A DNA stretch of 64,000 bases, from the NCBI RefSeq assembly GCF_016909185.1, contig NZ_JAFBFH010000010.1, forward strand, positions 1 to 64,000, given 5' to 3'. The notes beneath the pieces are model-generated. The model was not told the DNA's origin. It was given only the letters and a program-made list of their open reading frames with translations, and made no database searches. Both the position numbers and the translations under genes were made by a program. Below are positions 55,402 through 63,995 of this stretch, piece by piece; positions within the stretch are counted from its first letter, which is position 1; every line of letters begins with the position of its first letter. This DNA comes from Siminovitchia thermophila. GTDB taxonomy: Bacteria > Bacillota > Bacilli > Bacillales > Bacillaceae_C.

Positions 55402-55726
55402 AATTATTGACCACCCTATTTTAGGCAAAATCGAACATAGAAAAAAAATTCCTTTTCAATTTGACGGAGAAACATATACCGCTTACGAAGAAGAAACAAT
55501 CGCGGCCGCCCTTTTAGCCAATGGCATCCGCCAACTCCGTGTCCACGAACAAAGTGGAACACCTCGCGGATTTTACTGTAACATTGGCCATTGCATGGAA
55601 TGCCGTGTCACCGTCAACGGGAAGGCAAATCAACGCGCCTGTCTTACGATTGTGAAAAAAGATATGGCTGTTGAGAGCGGAAAGCAGCATCCCAATATGA
55701 TTAAAGAGATGGTGGCAAAAAAATGA
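55394..55726 (+). CDS. [2Fe-2S] ferredoxin-like subunit (HcnA-type)
   Basis: 110 residues from ATG 55394. Fer2_4 domain with GFYCNIGHCMECRVTVNG and a later RAC cysteine, the four ligands of a plant-type [2Fe-2S] cluster. Matches the small alpha subunit of Hcn/Lhp-type dehydrogenases. Overlaps neighbours on both sides (8 and 4 bases), typical of a tightly coupled complex. Confidence 0.87.
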   Translation: MTRIIDHPILGKIEHRKKIPFQFDGETYTAYEEETIAAALLANGIRQLRVHEQSGTPRGFYCNIGHCMECRVTVNGKANQRACLTIVKKDMAVESGKQHPNMIKEMVAKK

Positions 55727-56934
55727 GCGATGTTATTGTGATTGGCGCCGGACCCGCAGGACTTGCAGGAGCCATTGCCTGTGCTCAACACGGCCTAGAG
55801 GTAACAGTACTCGATGAGTTTATAAAGCCGGGCGGCCGGCTGCTTGGACAGCTACACGAAGAAAGACCGGGAAAATGGTGGAACGGAATAGAAGAATCGA
55901 AACGCCTGCATGAAAAAGCAAAACAATTGTCCGTTCATATACACTGCGGTGTTTCAGTCTTTGATTTGGAAAAAGCCCAAAAACTTTGGAAAATCCATAC
56001 AGACGCCGGAACATTTGATGCTCCTTTTATATTACTTGCCACTGGAGCAGCCGAATTTCCAATCCCCATACCCGGCTGGACATTGCCGGGTGTGATGTCT
56101 ATTGGAGCCGCCCAAGTGATGACCAATGTCCACCGGGTTCGGGCAGGGAAAAAAGGGATCATTATCGGAGCAAACATACTATCCTTTGCCATATTAAATG
56201 AACTGCAACTGGCCGGCATTCGTGTGGAACGGATCATCCTCCCAGAAAAAAACGCGCTCAGTCAACATGCCGCTATACCGGAAAATGTCATGGAATCCCT
56301 GCTCCATGCTTCCCATTTGGCTCCTTCGCGATTTTTGCGCATTGGCAGCCGCTTGATGAAGCGTCCTGCTTTCCGAAACTGGGGTCTTCAATTTTATCCG
56401 AAACAAGGCATAAAAGTAAACGGCACTTCCCTCCAACTCCGAAAAGCGGCTGTTGAAATTGTGGGAAAGACAAAAGTGGAAGGGGTACGAACCGTCAATA
56501 TTGATTCCCGGGGAAATATCATGTCAAATTCGCAAACGGAGTACGAAGCGGACTTTGTTTGCATCGCGGGCGGGTTATATCCACTTGCTGAATTGGCCGC
56601 AGTCGCCGGCTGTCCGTTCCGGTATATTCCTGAATTGGGAGGGCATGTCCCTGTTCATTCAGAAACAATGGAAACACCGCTTGAAGGCCTGTTTGTGGCG
56701 GGAAATATCACCGGGATTGAAAGCGGAAAAATTGCCATGGCCCAAGGGACTGCCGCCGGACTCTCGATTGCAAAACAGGCGGCAAAAGAGTCCATGATCA
56801 TTGATCAAAAATTGGATGAGGCCGTACGAGCTATCCAGGAAACCAGGCAGGCGGCCGCCATTCAATTTTCACCAAACATCCAACAAGGCAGAGAGCGCAT
56901 GAAAAAGATTTGGGAAGAGCTTTCTGCCGAATAG
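55723..56934 (+). CDS. FAD-dependent pyridine nucleotide-disulfide oxidoreductase subunit (HcnB-type)
   Basis: 403 residues with N-terminal FAD motif VIGAGPAGLAGAIACAQHG, LLATGAAEFPIPIPG, an NAD-binding-like GIIIGANILSFA segment whose glycines are degenerate, and the C-terminal GLFVAGNITGIESGKIAMAQGTAAG. It lacks the BFD domain often fused at the C-terminus, which is supplied by the 91-residue protein upstream. Third subunit of the probable D-hydroxyproline dehydrogenase. Confidence 0.88.
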   Translation: MSDVIVIGAGPAGLAGAIACAQHGLEVTVLDEFIKPGGRLLGQLHEERPGKWWNGIEESKRLHEKAKQLSVHIHCGVSVFDLEKAQKLWKIHTDAGTFDAPFILLATGAAEFPIPIPGWTLPGVMSIGAAQVMTNVHRVRAGKKGIIIGANILSFAILNELQLAGIRVERIILPEKNALSQHAAIPENVMESLLHASHLAPSRFLRIGSRLMKRPAFRNWGLQFYPKQGIKVNGTSLQLRKAAVEIVGKTKVEGVRTVNIDSRGNIMSNSQTEYEADFVCIAGGLYPLAELAAVAGCPFRYIPELGGHVPVHSETMETPLEGLFVAGNITGIESGKIAMAQGTAAGLSIAKQAAKESMIIDQKLDEAVRAIQETRQAAAIQFSPNIQQGRERMKKIWEELSAE

Positions 56935-56940
56935 GCTCAT

Positions 56941-56973
56941 AAAAAAACAGGACCGGGCAGGTCCAGTTTTTTT
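56941..56973. terminator. Bidirectional terminator
   Basis: AAAAAAAC, GGACC, loop GGGCA, GGTCC, GTTTTTTT. The A and T runs pair, so it works on both strands between the convergent Hcn-type operon and the regulator gene at 57054. Confidence 0.85.
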
Positions 56974-57053
56974 ATGCTGATTTGATATTTATGGCAATCT
57001 CTTGGCGTACCCTCATGGTTTTAAAAACCTGGCCAATTCACGAACTAACATCT

Positions 57054-57974
57054 TTACTGTTCATATACTACTTCACCAGTTCTGGATACATCATAACCGA
57101 GGGATTGCAATTCTTCTTGAAAAGATTTATTTTGTAAAATCGCCTGCACGTTGCCGATGAGCTGTTCATTTTCATTTGTTTTTAATATGACAAGATCATA
57201 GCTTTCTGTCATCAAGGGGATAAAATCAATATTCGCAACTTTGGCCGTATGTTCAATGCCGACACCGACATCGGCTCTTCCATTGGCCACGCTGCTAGCC
57301 ACTCCCAAATGGCTTGTTTGAATATCTCCATATCCTTTTACGTGTTTTTTCGATATACCGTTAAGCCGCAGTTGTTCGTCTAGCAGCACCCGGGCTCCGG
57401 CCCCCTTCTCACGATTAATCAGCTTTAAACCAGCCTTGGCCAAGTCCGGCCAACCCCTTATTTGCAATGGATTTCCCTTTGCCACATAAAGCCCGGCCCT
57501 GCGGCCGATCAAGTTCATCACAATAAAGGATTGACTGACAAGCAGCTTTCTTATGTAGGGAATATTATATTGAAGTGTATCACCGTCGAGCAAATGCGTA
57601 CTGACAATATCCGCTTTTCCCAAATACATGGCAATCAAGCCGTCAAGGCTGCCCGCGTAAGAACGCAACGGACGATACTGGTTTGTGTTCGATTCGATCT
57701 GTCTGGCCAAAATATCGAGACTGCTATCCTGGCCGCTGATCACGACTTGACGCACTGATCCTTTTACCGTTTTTTCAGCTTCCACTTCCGGAGCAGATTT
57801 CACTTCCAGTGTCCGTAATTTGTAATGCTCCAGCTCATTCGCATCCACACGCATTTGCCGTCCTACCCGGAACGCTTTCAATTCCCCTTTTTTAATTAAG
57901 TCATAAACCGTCAATTTGGAGACTTTCAAGAGCCGGGCAATCTCTTCCGTTGTAAAAGACTCATTGTGTGCCAT
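57054..57974 (-). CDS. HTH plus periplasmic-binding-like regulator next to molybdate transporter
   Basis: 306 residues from ATG 57974 (GAGGTGT upstream). Residues about 6-55 form an excisionase/MerR-like HTH (FTTEEIARLLKVSKLTVYDLIKKGELKAFRVGRQMRV); the rest (about 85-300) is a PBP_like domain related to molybdate/tungstate-binding proteins (LINREKGAGARVLLDEQL, ADVGVGIEHTAK). Divergent from modA with a perfect palindrome between them. A one-component molybdate- or tungstate-sensing regulator of modABC is likely. Confidence 0.87.
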   Translation of the reverse strand: MAHNESFTTEEIARLLKVSKLTVYDLIKKGELKAFRVGRQMRVDANELEHYKLRTLEVKSAPEVEAEKTVKGSVRQVVISGQDSSLDILARQIESNTNQYRPLRSYAGSLDGLIAMYLGKADIVSTHLLDGDTLQYNIPYIRKLLVSQSFIVMNLIGRRAGLYVAKGNPLQIRGWPDLAKAGLKLINREKGAGARVLLDEQLRLNGISKKHVKGYGDIQTSHLGVASSVANGRADVGVGIEHTAKVANIDFIPLMTESYDLVILKTNENEQLIGNVQAILQNKSFQEELQSLGYDVSRTGEVVYEQ

Positions 57975-58040
57975 CAACAACACCTCAATACATATAATCA
58001 CTCTATTTTATCATTTACTTATATGTTCAAGCTAACTATA

Positions 58041-58056
58041 ATTAGTTATAACTAAT
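58041..58056. promoter_or_regulatory. Palindromic operator between regulator gene and modA
   Basis: Perfect 16-base palindrome ATTAGTTA/TAACTAAT, flanked by further half-sites (TAACTATA on the left, AGATATAACC on the right). Probable binding site of the HTH-PBP regulator. Confidence 0.7.
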
Positions 58057-58098
58057 GATAAATAGATATAACCAAATCTGCTTTTTTGGGGGATTCAG

Positions 58099-58890
58099 AT
58101 GAAAAAGTTCGCCATATTCATCTTGCTAGTCGCTTCGTTGTTATTGGCAGGATGCAACAGCAAGGAAACAACCACCAACGTCGACAAGGAAACAGAAGGG
58201 AAAAAGATACCATTGACTGTTTCCGCAGCAGTCAGTCTGACAGAGGCACTGGAAGAAATCAAAGAACTCTATGAAAAAGACCATACAGTCGATATCACTT
58301 TGCAGTTGGGCGGCTCCGGCACATTAGCCCGGCAAATTCAGCAGGGCGCACCTGTTGACATTTTTCTTTCTGCCAACCAGGAATGGATGGACACATTGGA
58401 AAAAGAAGACCTAATCAATCGTTCGACACGAGCAAATATTACAGGAAATAAAATGGTCATGATTACAAGTGCGGATTCCGATATCCAATATACTTCGGCA
58501 GCACAAATTTCAGCGAAAGATGTGGAGCAGATCGCCATTGGCAATCCTAAAAGCGTTCCGGCAGGTAAATATACGGAAGAAGCACTACATCATTTGAATA
58601 AATGGAATGAGCTAAAAGATCAGCTTGTTTTGGCAAAAGACGTTCGGCAAGTATTAACATATGTGGAAACCGGGAATGCCGACATCGGTTTTGTTTATGA
58701 AAGTGATGCGGTGAATTCCGATAAAATCAAGATGTTAGCCACTGTTGACGATTCTTTGCATGGCCCTATCGTTTACCCGGGCGCCGTCATCGCCAATACG
58801 AAGCATGAAAAAGAAGCGGAAGATTTTCTAACGTTTTTGCAAACAGAGGAAGCTCAAAACATTATGAAAAAATACGGATTCAAGAAATAA
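58099..58890 (+). CDS. modA: Molybdate-binding lipoprotein
   Basis: 263 residues. Lipobox LLAGC (about residues 15-19), then a ModA domain: VSAAVSLTEALEEIKELYE, LGGSGTLARQIQQGAPVDIFLSAN, and a C-terminal FLTFLQTEEAQNIMKKYGF. Binds molybdate outside the membrane. RBS GGGGG precedes the ATG. First gene of modABC. Molybdate supply suggests molybdoenzymes elsewhere in the genome; none is in this window. Confidence 0.93.
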   Translation: MKKFAIFILLVASLLLAGCNSKETTTNVDKETEGKKIPLTVSAAVSLTEALEEIKELYEKDHTVDITLQLGGSGTLARQIQQGAPVDIFLSANQEWMDTLEKEDLINRSTRANITGNKMVMITSADSDIQYTSAAQISAKDVEQIAIGNPKSVPAGKYTEEALHHLNKWNELKDQLVLAKDVRQVLTYVETGNADIGFVYESDAVNSDKIKMLATVDDSLHGPIVYPGAVIANTKHEKEAEDFLTFLQTEEAQNIMKKYGFKK

Positions 58891-58902
58891 CGTTGGTAAG
58901 GT

Positions 58903-59589
58903 ATGATGGAACATATGAACTACTCTCCGCTTTTATTATCATTTAAAACGGCTGCTATCGCGACAATCATCGTCTTTATCACAGGAGTCGTCCTTGCAAG
59001 GGTGATTGGGCGCAATTCCTTTACCGGAAAAAGCGTAGTGGAAGCCATCATTATGCTGCCGCTCGTTCTTCCTCCAACCGTTGTCGGCTTCGGCCTGTTA
59101 TACATTTTCGGAAAAAATGGCATAATTGGCAAGCTGTTGCTTGACTGGTTCGACTTTCAAATTGTTTTTACCTGGTACGGAGTCCTCATCGCAGCAATTG
59201 TCGTATCGTTTCCATTGATGTATCAAAGTGCCGTCGCCGCTTTTCAACAATATGATCCGAATGTTGAAAGTGCCGCCTATACGATGGGCGCTTCCAAATG
59301 GAAAGTATTTTGGACGATTTCCTTTCCGCTTGCCTGGCCGGGTTTGCTCGCTGGGACTGTCCTTTCCTTCGCCCGCGCACTCGGTGAATTCGGCGCTACT
59401 TTGATGATCGCCGGCTATATCCCGAACGTGACGGATACGATTCCGCTCGCCATCTACTTCGCAGTGGAATCTGGAGATATGGAGCTTGCCACCTTTTGGG
59501 TCATCATTATCGTTGCCCTTGGATTCAGCGCCATTTTATGGCTAAACTGGTGGAGTAAAAAGAACATGATGAAACACACGAAATCTTGA
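58903..59589 (+). CDS. modB: Molybdate ABC transporter permease
   Basis: 228 residues, five to six hydrophobic segments, with the ModB loop PLVLPPTVVGFGLLYIFG and the EAA motif (AAYTMGASKWKVFWTISFPLAWPGL). Lies 12 bases after modA and ends just before modC. Confidence 0.93.
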   Translation: MMEHMNYSPLLLSFKTAAIATIIVFITGVVLARVIGRNSFTGKSVVEAIIMLPLVLPPTVVGFGLLYIFGKNGIIGKLLLDWFDFQIVFTWYGVLIAAIVVSFPLMYQSAVAAFQQYDPNVESAAYTMGASKWKVFWTISFPLAWPGLLAGTVLSFARALGEFGATLMIAGYIPNVTDTIPLAIYFAVESGDMELATFWVIIIVALGFSAILWLNWWSKKNMMKHTKS

Positions 59590-59603
59590 TGGAGGGTTCG
59601 AAT

Positions 59604-60251
59604 GTGCTTACCGTTGATATTCAAAAAAAACGATCCCATTTTCACTTGAAGGTGCAGTTCACGGCAGCCAATGAAATCGTCATCTTGTTCGGACCTTCCG
59701 GATCAGGGAAAACAACCATCCTACATTGTATTGCGGGACTGAACCAGCCCGACTCCGGGACCATCCGCTTGAACGAGACAACATTTTTTGACGGCAAGCC
59801 GCTCGTTCCCATCCAAAAAAGAAACATCGGATATTTGTTTCAAGATTACGCCCTTTTTCCACATATGACCGTCTGGAAAAATATCTCTTACGGCATGAAA
59901 AATGAAACATTTGCCAAAGACTTCATGAGAGAACTGCAAATCGAACATCTGGCAAACAAATATCCTTCTGAAATTTCAGGTGGCGAAAAACAGCGTGTAG
60001 CCCTTGTAAGAGCGATTGCCACCGAACCAGACGCCCTGCTTTTGGATGAGCCGTTTTCCGCATTGGATGACCATACGCGTATAAAAAGCCATGAAGAATT
60101 GCTCCGCATCCACCAGCTCTGGCGCATTCCCATTATTTTAGTCACTCATAACCGCGAGGAAGCTGAAAAACTGGGAGATAGAATTTTATATTTGGAGAAT
60201 GGAAAACTGGCGAACGAAAGACCCCAACAAAAAACAGAGCCTGGTACATAA
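59604..60251 (+). CDS. modC: Molybdate ABC transporter ATPase, short form
   Basis: 215 residues from GTG 59604, chosen because GGAGGG lies 7 bases upstream; a TTG at 59586 is possible. Walker A GPSGSGKTT, Q-loop YLFQDYALFPH, signature ISGGEKQRV and Walker B LLLDEPFSALD. It lacks the C-terminal MOP/TOBE molybdate-binding domain found in longer ModC proteins. The last four or five codons lie inside the MITE-like repeat copy B, which supplies the stop codon, so the C-terminus may have been changed by insertion. Confidence 0.9.
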   Translation: MLTVDIQKKRSHFHLKVQFTAANEIVILFGPSGSGKTTILHCIAGLNQPDSGTIRLNETTFFDGKPLVPIQKRNIGYLFQDYALFPHMTVWKNISYGMKNETFAKDFMRELQIEHLANKYPSEISGGEKQRVALVRAIATEPDALLLDEPFSALDDHTRIKSHEELLRIHQLWRIPIILVTHNREEAEKLGDRILYLENGKLANERPQQKTEPGT

Positions 60252-60369
60252 GTTAAAAACAAACTGACATTCCCGTACAAATCGTGAAAATAAAACCGCG
60301 TGAAATCAAGGTTTGTAAATTTGATTTCACGCTGGCTTATTTAATTTTATAGGGTTTTGTCCGAACCTC
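60238..60369. repeat. MITE-like repeat, copy B, overlapping the end of modC
   Basis: About 132 bases. It shares with copy A (41991-42120) the blocks acataagtt, accgcgtgaaa and a tcaaggtttt-like core. The inner hairpin is perfect here: arms GCGTGAAATCAA (60298) and TTGATTTCACGC (60321). Outer ends GAGCCTGGTACA and TTGTCCGAACCTC are less complementary than in copy A. Confidence 0.72.
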
Positions 60370-60514
60370 AAAGTTAGCTTTCTGACTACTTCGCCCAATC
60401 AGGTGCGAGCAGAATTGTGTATGTCACCATATAGCGGCCAAATGCGGAAAAGTCTCCCCCGACAGAAAGCAAGCTCTTTTCACCTTCTTTTAAAAAACAT
60501 TCACTCCTTCCTTA

Positions 60515-63208
60515 TTAGCTTTCTACTTTTTTAACGAACTCGTTTGCAAAAGCGTTAAGGATTTGTCCGGCTTTTTCCGAGATTAATTGATTCTTTTGCT
60601 GGTTATTAAGCAATGTCTCGAAACCGCCCATATGCTGAAGTACTTTTTCATCTTCTCCCTTTTCTTCAAAAAGCTCAACAGCGATCATATGAGTTTTTAA
60701 TGCGCGGGCTGCCTCCGGATTGGAGAACTCTCCTCCTACTTCAAAATGCTTGATGAAAGAGAGGATATCTTGCGCATTTATATCAGATGTCCCACTTGCT
60801 TTATTCGAGGCTCCAAAGTCAGCAACTTTTGCGTTATTATGCACTGAAATGAGCGTTCCATGAACGGAGTTTCCAACTACAACCGGCCCGTATTCTCCGT
60901 ATTTTTCGTTCACAGATACTTGGTTGTTGTCGAGCAAAGCAAGCGATCCGTTAAATGAGCTGCCTACAATGGATACATCGCTTTTCGTAGACATCACAGT
61001 TGTTTTCCCCTGGACAGTGGATTCGACTATTTGAACTCTTTCGGCATTTATACTCTCAATGGCACCATGAATTGTGCTGTTCGATACTATGATTGATGCG
61101 CCTCCTTGGACCGTCAGTCCCCCGGATACTTCAGCATCTTCAATACAGACGACCCCATCTTTCACCACTACATTACCTGGGTGCTTTCCAGTCATTTTTT
61201 CCGAACAGGCTGGTTTTCCGCCAGGCAAAACAGTCACGTGAAAGTCTTTGGATAAGCCGATATTTCCCGCCGCATCAATTGCACGATGTTCAACGAGATG
61301 TGTGCCAAATCCAGCAACAAACGGCCCTCCAGGATCATTCTCATTGTAAGTTTGCTCAAAAGCAGCCTTCGAAAGACCTCCTGTCCCCAAGTTACCATAT
61401 ACGAGTGCCTTAACTACTGTTCCGGAATGTGAAAATGTAAACGGTGTACCCAGAGGGGCGTCCGGAAAACCAAAGTAATTGTACCATCCATCTTTATTTA
61501 GCCGAAATTCGCCTACGACAAACCCGGATTGATTATCTTTTGGATCAAGCAGCATATCAAACTCATTGAAATATACGTAATGTTCAGTCCCTAACATGGC
61601 CAGCGGATCAGACAATGTTTTTTCGGCTAGCGGAAGTTCATTGTCAACAGTCCAGCCAACTGTATCCGATCCCCCGCCAGAGTCCAACGGGTCCATAACC
61701 TTTGCCTTTAATTCAAATGATCCTTTCGGCAAATTGAACTGGCTTAAATCGAGATGACGGGTATCATGTTTGTCTTCTATTTTCTTCCCATTAATCTCCC
61801 ATGTTACTTGTAACACCCTGTCGACAGGATTGGCTGTTTCAACAAAAACGATTTCATCATGCGTCAAATGATGAAGCGTAGTAGAATGGTTGGTGAACTG
61901 AATCTCCACATCTTTTTTCGGAAGCGGAGCTCCAACTGTCCACTCTCTCGTTTGTGTCATGCGCGGCCCATCCAAGTATGCGGGGTCTCGGACAAATTCG
62001 GTAGTATCCTTCACAGTTGCCTTTATACTGTCTCCCTTTTTTACATTCACTTTCCCAAGTTCTAAATAGCGGCTATTATTCGTATCTGCCACCCTTTTCC
62101 CATTAATCTCCCACGTTACATCAAGCATATGAAATCTTGGATGCATTGTCTCTACCCATAGTACATCCTCGGTGCCGACTTCTCCTTCAGGCGTTGAATT
62201 AACCGGCATCTTATTGGCGTTTCTCATTCCAGTAATCCGCTGAGTCATGATTTCCCTGCCAACCTGATCGAAGTAAAATCCAGTCCACCGCATCATAGAA
62301 TGCTCGCTGGGACGCCAAACATTTGACCCGCGTGTTGAACCACTTTCGTAACCGTCCGGATCCGCAGCCCGAATCATCCCCCCAGACTCGCTTTCTTCCC
62401 CCAACCAACGCCACCACTTTGCCTTTTGCGCCATCATTTCCTCTGAGCTCATCCGCGTATGGTGCAAAGAGCTTGGCTCGCTGTTCGGATGCGGCAGACC
62501 TGGATATTCTCTGCCCCAATAAGGATATTCATCTTGCAGTTGACCCAAGGAATGACCCAACTCGTGCAAAGAAACCAACGGTCCTTGCGGGCTTCCGCCA
62601 GTTGTTGTGGCATGCACGCCGCCGATCCCGCCATAAGTAAACGTATTGGCTATAACAAGCGTTTGAATATTTTGAGATTTTTCAGGTATTCCTAAAAGCG
62701 GAGCCACATGATCTCTAAGTATCGCATCCCTGGCTTCAACTCCTCCAGCCCCGTATGTCACACCGCGCGCTAACGGATCAGCCGGACATTCATTCGCATA
62801 TTGGAGATGAAAAACAGTATCCCGACGGACATTTCCATCATCCGGGTCGCAACTGATTCCTGATTCCTTGGACGGTGTCTCTACCATATATACGTTAAAG
62901 TAATTCCGATAACTCCGAAACGGCTCAACACTCCACTGGACATTTTGATTCCGATCCACATCCTCGTGAAACTTGTCCATTTCATCAGCGGTATAACCAT
63001 CTCCCAGAATGATTAGATTCAATCGTTCACTTGCCGGTCCTGTTACCTGCAATGGAACGATATTGACATCACCAACCTCAAGCTGTCCGCTTTTCGCTGA
63101 TGCAATGGAAAAACGATCTCCTTGCTCCGTTGCAGGACTCAAACCCATAAGCATCAAGACACCGATCGCAAACAAGGACAATATCACCTTTTTACCTTGA
63201 CGAAACAC
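60515..63208 (-). CDS. Secreted M64 family zinc metallopeptidase with C-terminal FIMAH domain
   Basis: 897 residues. Signal peptide (about residues 1-28), M64 domain opening LNLIILGDGYTADEMDKF near 63, zinc site HELGHSLGQLQDEY at 215-228, then two Ig-like segments each starting with a LWVETMHP/VFVETANP motif, a region of short beta-repeats (about 670-790: VVVKDGVVCIEDAEVSGGLTV...) suggesting a right-handed beta-helix, and a C-terminal FIMAH domain (ILSFIKHFEVGGEFSNPEAARAL). GTG start with GGGAGGGG upstream. Cell-surface or extracellular protein degradation is expected; M64 includes an IgA peptidase. Confidence 0.9.
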   Translation of the reverse strand: MFRQGKKVILSLFAIGVLMLMGLSPATEQGDRFSIASAKSGQLEVGDVNIVPLQVTGPASERLNLIILGDGYTADEMDKFHEDVDRNQNVQWSVEPFRSYRNYFNVYMVETPSKESGISCDPDDGNVRRDTVFHLQYANECPADPLARGVTYGAGGVEARDAILRDHVAPLLGIPEKSQNIQTLVIANTFTYGGIGGVHATTTGGSPQGPLVSLHELGHSLGQLQDEYPYWGREYPGLPHPNSEPSSLHHTRMSSEEMMAQKAKWWRWLGEESESGGMIRAADPDGYESGSTRGSNVWRPSEHSMMRWTGFYFDQVGREIMTQRITGMRNANKMPVNSTPEGEVGTEDVLWVETMHPRFHMLDVTWEINGKRVADTNNSRYLELGKVNVKKGDSIKATVKDTTEFVRDPAYLDGPRMTQTREWTVGAPLPKKDVEIQFTNHSTTLHHLTHDEIVFVETANPVDRVLQVTWEINGKKIEDKHDTRHLDLSQFNLPKGSFELKAKVMDPLDSGGGSDTVGWTVDNELPLAEKTLSDPLAMLGTEHYVYFNEFDMLLDPKDNQSGFVVGEFRLNKDGWYNYFGFPDAPLGTPFTFSHSGTVVKALVYGNLGTGGLSKAAFEQTYNENDPGGPFVAGFGTHLVEHRAIDAAGNIGLSKDFHVTVLPGGKPACSEKMTGKHPGNVVVKDGVVCIEDAEVSGGLTVQGGASIIVSNSTIHGAIESINAERVQIVESTVQGKTTVMSTKSDVSIVGSSFNGSLALLDNNQVSVNEKYGEYGPVVVGNSVHGTLISVHNNAKVADFGASNKASGTSDINAQDILSFIKHFEVGGEFSNPEAARALKTHMIAVELFEEKGEDEKVLQHMGGFETLLNNQQKNQLISEKAGQILNAFANEFVKKVES

Positions 63209-63407
63209 GTCATTTTCCCCTCCCTAATCAATCTGTTTTTTTAATGTTTTCCTATCATGTCAACATAATGTTAAAGGTAAAGGTCGATTTGAAAAGAATG
63301 TTTCATATGATAAGCAAAAAATAGGAATGATGGTAACTAGGTTTGTTTAGTAACAAAATATTCCAATTGTAATGTAAAATAGTATAAAAGATATAAAGGG
63401 TGAATGT

Positions 63408-63950
63408 ATGAATAAAGGAAAGCTTCCACTTGTCATTGCCATTGCTGCGGTATCTGGTGGAGGAAAAACAACAGTAGCCACACAGTTAAACCAGAGCTTA
63501 CAAAATTCAAAAATACTTTATTTTGATCACTACAATTTTGAAGGTCCAGATGACATGATCGATTGGGTAGACAGAGGAGCTAATTATGATGATTGGAACT
63601 TGGTTCCGTTGATTAAAGATTTAGAAGGGCTACTTAGCGAACCACTAGATTACATTGTGCTGGATTTTCCGTTCGCCTATAAACACACAAAAATGAGTAA
63701 ATTTATTGATTTCGCAGTGTTTATTGATACTCCTTTGGATATCGCAATGGCAAGAAGAGTGATGAGAGATTTTAAGAATAATTCTATTGATGATATATTG
63801 TTGGATATGAAAAATTATATTGCACAAGGAAGACGGGGTTATCTTGAGATGCTAAAAACGATAAAGCCAAATTCGGATATCATTGTCGATGGGACATTAC
63901 CTTTATTAGAAATTATTCATAAAATCTCTACATCTGTAGAAAAAATGTAA
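63408..63950 (+). CDS. Small P-loop kinase (uridine kinase-like)
   Basis: 180 residues. Walker A AAVSGGGKTTVA at residues 13-24, a DHYNF acidic motif after the second strand, VLDFPFA as Walker B and a lid-like RRVMRDFKNN segment. Resembles uridine/nucleoside kinase-like proteins of unknown substrate that are common in Bacillus. RBS AGGGTG precedes the ATG. Single gene with its own terminator. Confidence 0.82.
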   Translation: MNKGKLPLVIAIAAVSGGGKTTVATQLNQSLQNSKILYFDHYNFEGPDDMIDWVDRGANYDDWNLVPLIKDLEGLLSEPLDYIVLDFPFAYKHTKMSKFIDFAVFIDTPLDIAMARRVMRDFKNNSIDDILLDMKNYIAQGRRGYLEMLKTIKPNSDIIVDGTLPLLEIIHKISTSVEKM

Positions 63951-63960
63951 TAACAGGAAC

Positions 63961-63995
63961 GAACTTGGAGGTACATTTCCTCCAAGTTCATTTTT
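63961..63995 (+). terminator. Intrinsic terminator after the kinase gene
   Basis: Arms GAACTTGGAGG and CCTCCAAGTTC around a 7-base loop, followed by ATTTTT. Confidence 0.92.
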
